This document shows, piece by piece, positions 58,910 to 64,000 of a DNA stretch of 64,000 bases (positions within the stretch are counted from its first letter, which is position 1; each line of letters starts with the position of its first letter). A model generated the notes under the pieces. That model did not search any database and was not told the origin of the DNA. It saw only the letters and a list, made by a program, of their open reading frames with translations. The stretch spans positions 342,528-406,527 of the forward strand of contig NZ_JYLL01000004.1 in assembly GCF_001439695.1 (NCBI RefSeq), in the 5' to 3' direction. The position numbers were made by a program, and so were the translations under genes. The stretch comes from Pseudomonas veronii. Lineage in GTDB: Bacteria > Pseudomonadota > Gammaproteobacteria > Pseudomonadales > Pseudomonadaceae.

Positions 58910-59365
58910 TTAAGAACGTTCGGGCTTTGCAGCAACGTACCCATTGACCTCGTTATGGCAATCAACCGTCAGATCATTCAGAAAAGGGCTTATCTCCAGA
59001 TGCCCCATCAGCCCAAGCAGATCTGTAGCTGAATCACGGACGGGCCGCCAATCTTGATGATCGAATATCAACCGGTCACCACAACGAAAAGCCTCTTCAG
59101 ACAGGCCATTACATAGTTGCCAGAGGTTTTGGAGGCCGCGCTCTACTTCGCTTGGCATGGCATTACCACAGGCCACCAAGGTCTCGTTCAACGGCAACAT
59201 TGTCATGGACCAGGCTTCGCATGCAGGGCAGTCAGGAATAGCTTCTCGCTGCTCATCTGCACTCATCGCCAAGAATTCCAGAGCAGGAAATACTTCACAA
59301 ACGGCGAGTACCCGCTTGAACTCCCTCTGCCCATACCATTCCCAGAGTGTCGTTGCGAATCCCAT
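58910..59365 (-). CDS. Small acidic protein, unknown function
   Basis: 151 residues beginning MGFATTLWEWYGQREFKRVL. Contains CPACEAWSM (CxxC) and is acidic overall, with no signal peptide or membrane segment. Size, acidity and position in an accessory array are in keeping with orphan immunity-type proteins, but nothing proves it. Its upstream flank carries a repeat shared with 21557. Confidence 0.65.
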   Translation of the reverse strand: MGFATTLWEWYGQREFKRVLAVCEVFPALEFLAMSADEQREAIPDCPACEAWSMTMLPLNETLVACGNAMPSEVERGLQNLWQLCNGLSEEAFRCGDRLIFDHQDWRPVRDSATDLLGLMGHLEISPFLNDLTVDCHNEVNGYVAAKPERS

Positions 59366-59389
59366 CTTGAAGTTCCTAAACCGCTACCG

Positions 59390-59419
59390 CCGCTATCAAA
59401 ATCCGCATGTCGTTCCCTC
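59390..59419 (-). repeat. 30-base sequence shared with 21557-21586
   Basis: On the minus strand GAGGGAACGACATGCGGATT, then TTGATAGCGG. It reads as a ribosome site and the first codons MRILIAAVAV of a frame that stops at once. The copy at 21557 has ATA in place of ATG. Probably the conserved start of a lost gene. Confidence 0.5.
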
Positions 59420-59596
59420 TGTGTTTAGGGCGGAAATCTAGCATCTCTGATCTCTAGCTCAAACCCACATTTGGCCGATCCTCAGATTCATTAATCAATC
59501 CGGTGGCGGATCATGACCAATTTTGCGTCTTGTCATAAAGATTCGGAGCACGGCGCCGAAAAGAAAAAGAGGTGTTCCATAAAAAGGAAATTCAGC

Positions 59597-60085
59597 ATGC
59601 TTTCTCGTATCAGAAACACCCTTTCTTTACTCACCATCCTGGGGGCTACATCTGCTGCGGCCCAGCAAGCGGTCACTGAGCAGTTCCCGCATATACCAGC
59701 TATGAGCCATCAAGAAATGACCTACGGCGGGAAAACCATTTACGAAGCGGACGTAGATCAGAATGATCCAAACCTCAAGCCGTTTTTTCTCCAAGTGAGG
59801 GTCGATTCCTATTCTGGTAACTGCGCCAGCATCGTAGGGCATGTAGCAGCTGCCGCCTCAAATAATCAAGGCGCGAAGGGAACTGCATCATCTGAATACA
59901 TCGGTTGCGTAGTTACAGAACTCTCCCCTGACGGCCAAGCGAAAGCGGACATCGTTTATGACTTCCAGGACGAGAAACGTAACGTACACAAGTCCGGCCA
60001 CGTCAAAGCCAATTTGCAGGTAGGAAAAGAATACAAAACCGAAAGCAATGGCTCGCAAGTCACTCTTCTTATGCGTACCTACTGA
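59597..60085 (+). CDS. Secreted protein, unknown function
   Basis: 162 residues with a signal peptide (MLSRIRNTLSLLTILGATSA, then AAQQ). The mature part has two Cys (NCASIVGHV and IGCVVTEL), probably a disulfide, and alternating strands. ATG at 59597 with AAAAGGA upstream is preferred over the open frame further back. Function and family unknown. Confidence 0.72.
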   Translation: MLSRIRNTLSLLTILGATSAAAQQAVTEQFPHIPAMSHQEMTYGGKTIYEADVDQNDPNLKPFFLQVRVDSYSGNCASIVGHVAAAASNNQGAKGTASSEYIGCVVTELSPDGQAKADIVYDFQDEKRNVHKSGHVKANLQVGKEYKTESNGSQVTLLMRTY

Positions 60086-60200
60086 CGTACGAAAGCGGCC
60101 GAGTTTAGCAAGGCCAATAGCGTACTGGGATCACTGCAAGTGAATCCATAGCCACCTCAACCGGGACGCTTCGGAGCAGACAAGCATGCGTTGATCAGAC

Positions 60201-60274
60201 CTGGCCAGGCATCCAGTGTGGATGGAATGCCAGTAGCCGACTGATCGCGGTGCGTAGTAGCGTTGCGCCTCTAC
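60201..60274 (+). repeat. Dispersed repeat, copy 2
   Basis: CTGGCCAGGCATCCAGTGTG, then GATGGAATGCCAGTA and CGTAGTAGCGTTGCGCCT, matching the copies at 22026 and 63204. Right after it (60280-60350) one frame reads GEHSITADENGNIVKVTSEN and DPPSP without a start, a likely gene remnant. Confidence 0.7.
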
Positions 60275-60354
60275 GACGAAAAAACTGGCGAACACTCAAT
60301 AACTGCGGACGAAAACGGAAACATCGTAAAAGTTACGAGCGAAAATGATCCCCC

Positions 60355-60375
60355 AAGCCCGGTTCGCCGGGCTTT
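60355..60375 (+). terminator. Cassette terminator 1
   Basis: AAGCCCGG/CCGGGCTT stem with loop TTCG, short T-run. Almost the same stem recurs at 60851 and 61625. Confidence 0.7.
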
Positions 60376-60419
60376 GACTTGCATCAGACAGGCCGCTGTA
60401 TCCGCGCAGGGAGCAACCA

Positions 60420-60839
60420 ATGGAAGTATCTAGGACATCTTTACTGATTCGGCGTATCGGCGCCTACGTCATCGACTATGGTGCGATTATCCTGATTAGC
60501 CTCTGGCTTTACAGTCAGGAGGGTCTTCCGTTTGCAGGCTTTGAGCTGATCTTTGTGTATCTGTTTCTCTACCCTCTTTGTGAATGGCTTTTCAAAGGAC
60601 GGACTCCGGGCAAGTACGTATTTGGATTGGTCGTCATCAACGGCGCAGGTGGCACGCCAAGCTTTATTCAGACCTTCATTCGAGGGTTAACCAGGCATAT
60701 AGAAGCGCCCTTGGGGATTATCACGATATTCATCTACTCCCAGTCCGCACGATGCCAGCGGGTCGGCGACATGCTGTCGAGAACCTATGTAATCCCCTCA
60801 AAGGACTTAGTTGAGCTTCGCGAAACGATACAAAGCTGA
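60420..60839 (+). CDS. RDD-family membrane protein
   Basis: 139 residues with three to four hydrophobic segments. The family signature is present: LIRRIGAYVIDY at the N-terminus and the FKGRTPGKYVFGL loop, then RCQRVGDMLSRTYVI. RDD proteins are small membrane proteins, some of them Na+/H+ or other ion transporters. Bounded by near-identical terminators on either side. Confidence 0.85.
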   Translation: MEVSRTSLLIRRIGAYVIDYGAIILISLWLYSQEGLPFAGFELIFVYLFLYPLCEWLFKGRTPGKYVFGLVVINGAGGTPSFIQTFIRGLTRHIEAPLGIITIFIYSQSARCQRVGDMLSRTYVIPSKDLVELRETIQS

Positions 60840-60850
60840 ACCTCGATCAT

Positions 60851-60872
60851 AGCCCGGCCCACCGGGCTTTTT
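60851..60872 (+). terminator. Cassette terminator 2
   Basis: AGCCCGG/CCGGGCT stem followed by five T, between the RDD gene and the nuclease gene. Confidence 0.8.
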
Positions 60873-60902
60873 CACACTCCAAGGTAAACTTAGGATCTCA
60901 GC

Positions 60903-61607
60903 ATGACGACTATGGCAGAAGCCCTTCGCAGCTTCGTTGAGCAAGCAACCGGCGGCGTAACAAGGAAGCAAATCAAAGACCACATCGAAGGCAAATTTCC
61001 AGGCGAATGGGCACCAGGCACCCTGACCGCACATCTCTATGCATGCGCTGTAAACAATCCTAAGGCCTACATCCATCACAAATGGGCAGATCGTTTTCTC
61101 TACCGATCTGAAGACGGGCGTTTTCACCGATACAGCCCACAAGTGCATGGAGTGAATACATGGGCGCCTTCTGTTGAGAGTCAGTCGAATGAATTTGAAA
61201 CTAGCGATGATGCCAGTATCGAGGAGCTTGTAGAAACCTCCATTACCCTGGAGCGGGACGTCGAAACCCATTTGGTTCGCAACCTCGATAGCATCGAGAA
61301 GGGCCTGCGCTTCGTCGATCGCCAGGTCAATATCGAAGTTGGCCGAGTCGACATACTCGCAGAGGACGCGGCAGGTCGCCGTGTTGTTATTGAACTGAAG
61401 GTCGGACAGGCGAAGGATTCTGCAGTTGGCCAGATTGCCCGTTACCTCGGCTGGTACGCCCGACAAGATGGTAAGAGACCTCGCGGAATGTTGATCGCAA
61501 GCGAGTGTCCCGAGGCGGTCCGGTACGCCACCGAGGCCATACCAGATCTCATGCTAGTCCAGTACAAAGTGCTGTTCGCCTTTAACTCTGTTTCGATTGA
61601 TGAGTAG
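60903..61607 (+). CDS. NucS/EndoMS-like nuclease domain protein
   Basis: 234 residues. The N-terminal 85 form a helical part (VTRKQIKDHIEGKFPG) possibly binding DNA. From about 115 a PD-(D/E)xK core appears: Glu121, Asp150 (GRVDILAED), Glu164 and Lys166 (VVIELKVG) and Gln177/Tyr181 (QIARYLGWY), the layout of NucS. NucS proteins cut mismatched or branched DNA; relatives with other N-terminal domains occur in defence islands. The lone-gene setting between terminators makes a defence or mobile-element role possible. Confidence 0.8.
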   Translation: MTTMAEALRSFVEQATGGVTRKQIKDHIEGKFPGEWAPGTLTAHLYACAVNNPKAYIHHKWADRFLYRSEDGRFHRYSPQVHGVNTWAPSVESQSNEFETSDDASIEELVETSITLERDVETHLVRNLDSIEKGLRFVDRQVNIEVGRVDILAEDAAGRRVVIELKVGQAKDSAVGQIARYLGWYARQDGKRPRGMLIASECPEAVRYATEAIPDLMLVQYKVLFAFNSVSIDE

Positions 61608-61624
61608 GGACGCGCTTCCTGCAC

Positions 61625-61645
61625 AGCCCGGCCCGCCGGGCTTTT
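61625..61645 (+). terminator. Cassette terminator 3
   Basis: AGCCCGG/CCGGGCT stem with loop CCCG, followed by four T. Separates the nuclease gene from the next small gene. Confidence 0.78.
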
Positions 61646-61667
61646 CACTCTCTGCAAGGAACGTTGA

Positions 61668-61952
61668 TTGCCCATGCTAACGAACTCACAACGTGGCGAC
61701 GTTCTAAACTTCGCAGTAAATAATTCACTCATTTCACACGCCGGAATTTTCGAGTTGTGGCAGTGGCTATTCGTCGTCGTAGAAGGCACCGAGTTGAATG
61801 CCTACAGACTAGGTGAATATCTGATGCCGCCCTGGACTCGCCCGGTTCATAAGCTTTTCAACTCGCGGATAGAAATTGCAGACTGGATCGCTCAGGACCC
61901 ATGCCCGCTGCTTCGAGGCGTAAACCGATACTTGGACTTGCTTGGGTACTAA
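61668..61952 (+). CDS. Small protein, unknown function
   Basis: 94 residues from a TTG at 61668 that has AAGGA seven bases upstream; the ATG two codons later would be too far from it. Sequence includes ISHAGIFELWQWLFVVVEGT and ends GVNRYLDLLGY; one hydrophobic stretch may be buried or membrane-bound. Ends eight bases before the IS element. Confidence 0.6.
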   Translation: MPMLTNSQRGDVLNFAVNNSLISHAGIFELWQWLFVVVEGTELNAYRLGEYLMPPWTRPVHKLFNSRIEIADWIAQDPCPLLRGVNRYLDLLGY

Positions 61953-62024
61953 CGTCAGCCTGTAGTGGTCTAATGAAACCGGACACCCATTTAGGCGAGA
62001 ATGCTCGCCAGAACGAGGTGTCAG

Positions 62025-63186
<1,162 letters not shown>

Positions 63187-63203
63187 CCACTACATACTGA
63201 CTC

Positions 63204-63272
63204 CTGTCCGGGCATCCAGCGTGGATGGAATGCCAGTACCTTGCTTTGTCAGCGCCGTAGTAGCTTTGGGCC
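63204..63272 (+). repeat. Dispersed repeat, copy 3
   Basis: CTGTCCGGGCATCCAGCGTG, then GATGGAATGCCAGTA and CGTAGTAGCTTTGGGCCT, similar to 22026 and 60201. It begins ten bases after the right end of the IS and precedes the next gene by 26 bases. Confidence 0.7.
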
Positions 63273-63298
63273 TTAAAATTAGCCAGTAGGGAAGGCCA

Positions 63299-63610
63299 AT
63301 GACCACTAACAGACAAAAATCGAAGCTAATTCGCGATGCCGTGGATAACGCTGGCACCTCTCTTGATGAGCATTGCAAAGCCAGGGAAGTGATAGTCGGC
63401 AACCTGATTCAAACAAAAATCCCGATAGTCAAAATATGTGACAAACATATAAGGGTCGACGAGAACGACCCGGCGCCCTATGAACTTAGCAAAGAAGCCA
63501 AGGAAATTTTCAAAGGCATAGCTGATGCGATTGAAAGTTCGAAACAGGCCGACTTAAGCGACACCGCCGACGACCTTGCTCTCTGGCACGACATCAGCCT
63601 CCTGCCATAG
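63299..63610 (+). CDS. Hypothetical protein
   Basis: 103 residues, ATG at 63299 with AGGGAAGG upstream. Sequence MTTNRQKSKLIRDAVDNAGT, then RVDENDPAPYELSKEAKEIF is polar and helical with an acidic end. No family recognised. AT-richer than the core genome. Preceded by the dispersed repeat. Confidence 0.65.
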   Translation: MTTNRQKSKLIRDAVDNAGTSLDEHCKAREVIVGNLIQTKIPIVKICDKHIRVDENDPAPYELSKEAKEIFKGIADAIESSKQADLSDTADDLALWHDISLLP

Positions 63611-63740
63611 CGCAGGCTAAAGGATTTACCAGTCTTTTGCCTGCAAGCCCAAGGACTGGGGTTGCGCCAATTTCGGCGCGTTTATGACCCGGAGGTCAGT
63701 GTGAGTAGTTGCGCTTGCCGCTTTACCTTCTTGCTTAGAC

Positions 63741-63890
63741 CTAGCGCACGAGCTCGTCGAATTTTTTAACGACGGTTGAATCGCAGTCCTTACCGGCGAT
63801 AGTGAATACCTCACTGCCTGACTGGTTATCTATTAGAGATATATCAAAAATCGAGTATCCCCCAAGGTCCCAGATGGACTTGCCCCTATC
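63741..63890 (-). pseudogene. C-terminal gene fragment next to an IS end
   Basis: Minus-strand frame ISLIDNQSGSEVFTIAGKDC, then DSTVVKKFDELVR and stop. It looks like the strand-rich end of a small protein. There is no start; upstream the frame runs into the end of an IS element, so the gene was probably cut by that insertion. The exact IS boundary near 63890 is uncertain. Confidence 0.5.
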
Positions 63891-63911
63891 AAACCGGACA
63901 CCAACTCCCCG

Positions 63912-64000
63912 TTAAATTGATGCTGCTGCCAAGCGCCTAAACTCTCTTGGTGACCGATATTTCAGCGCGCTGTGCGGATGCTGCTCGTTGTAATGCTCGA
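63912..64000 (-). CDS. IS3-family OrfB, C-terminal end (partial)
   Basis: The last 28 residues EHYNEQHPHSALKYRSPREF, then RRLAAASI before TAA have the usual IS3-group transposase ending. The rest lies beyond the window. A GTGTCCGGTTT motif after the stop on this strand probably belongs to the terminal repeat. Confidence 0.75.
   Translation of the reverse strand, partial: EHYNEQHPHSALKYRSPREFRRLAAASI

Noticed and set aside
63626..63814. Minus-strand frame of 62 codons
   Set aside because: It runs in a different frame from the protein-like tail ending at 63741 and has Ser/Thr-rich random composition.

Overview
The window looks like chromosomal DNA of a Pseudomonas, most likely of the P. fluorescens group. 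Coding density and GC content are high in most of it. Gene neighbourhoods typical of that genus are present: modABC, arsRBCH with arsH, an mgtA-type Mg2+ ATPase, a P. stutzeri-type trehalose synthase, DUF2790 and a hydroxyproline locus. There is no rRNA and only one intact tRNA, tRNA-Leu(UAA).

Layout. 1-2.8 kb: a large minus-strand toxin-like protein that runs off the left edge. 2.9-5.5 kb: molybdate transporter modABC behind a ModE-like site. 5.8-8.8 kb: DUF1275 membrane protein, small proteins and AzlCD. 8.9-11.8 kb: arsenic operon arsR-arsB-arsC-arsH. 11.9-13.3 kb: AraC regulator and LysE exporter. 13.4-16.9 kb: mgtA behind an unusually long leader that holds short ORFs. 17-20 kb: small housekeeping and unknown genes. 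20.2-24.7 kb: tRNA-Leu followed by a second, partial copy of its 3' half and terminator, the scar of an integrated element, with remnants, a lipoprotein and a membrane-bound hydrolase. 24.7-29 kb: CDF metal exporter and small Pseudomonas proteins with many terminators.

From 29 to 57.5 kb the theme is catabolism of cyclic amino acids and lactams. It begins with treS. Next come an AraC regulator divergent from a hydroxyproline epimerase/deaminase/oxidase operon and a large LAL-type LuxR regulator. That regulator precedes a hyuA-hyuB-porin-racemase-MFS operon. The last block is a 5-oxoproline locus (DUF969, DUF979, pxpA, a pxpB-pxpC fusion, and a biotin carboxylase fused to BCCP) divergent from a GntR regulator. 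A broken ycsI (DUF1445) piece lies behind the GntR gene. Two unrelated families of ATP-dependent lactam-opening enzymes are therefore encoded within 17 kb.

Between the hyu and pxp blocks, at 45.5-47.4 kb, lies the most unusual gene of the window. It encodes an apparently cytoplasmic pepsin-type (A1) aspartic peptidase fused to one clear and one degenerate avidin-like domain. Its avidin domain keeps part of the biotin pocket and has lost other parts. Nearby are two very small genes that are easily missed: a 27-residue membrane protein and a Gly-rich lipoprotein.

From 58.4 kb to the right end the DNA is accessory. It contains a tRNA-Cys 3' fragment, small unknown proteins, an RDD protein, a NucS-like nuclease, a dispersed repeat, an IS3-family element with a frameshifted transposase, and the end of a second IS next to a broken gene. 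Several genes here are separate units bounded by near-identical terminators, as in cassette or moron arrays.
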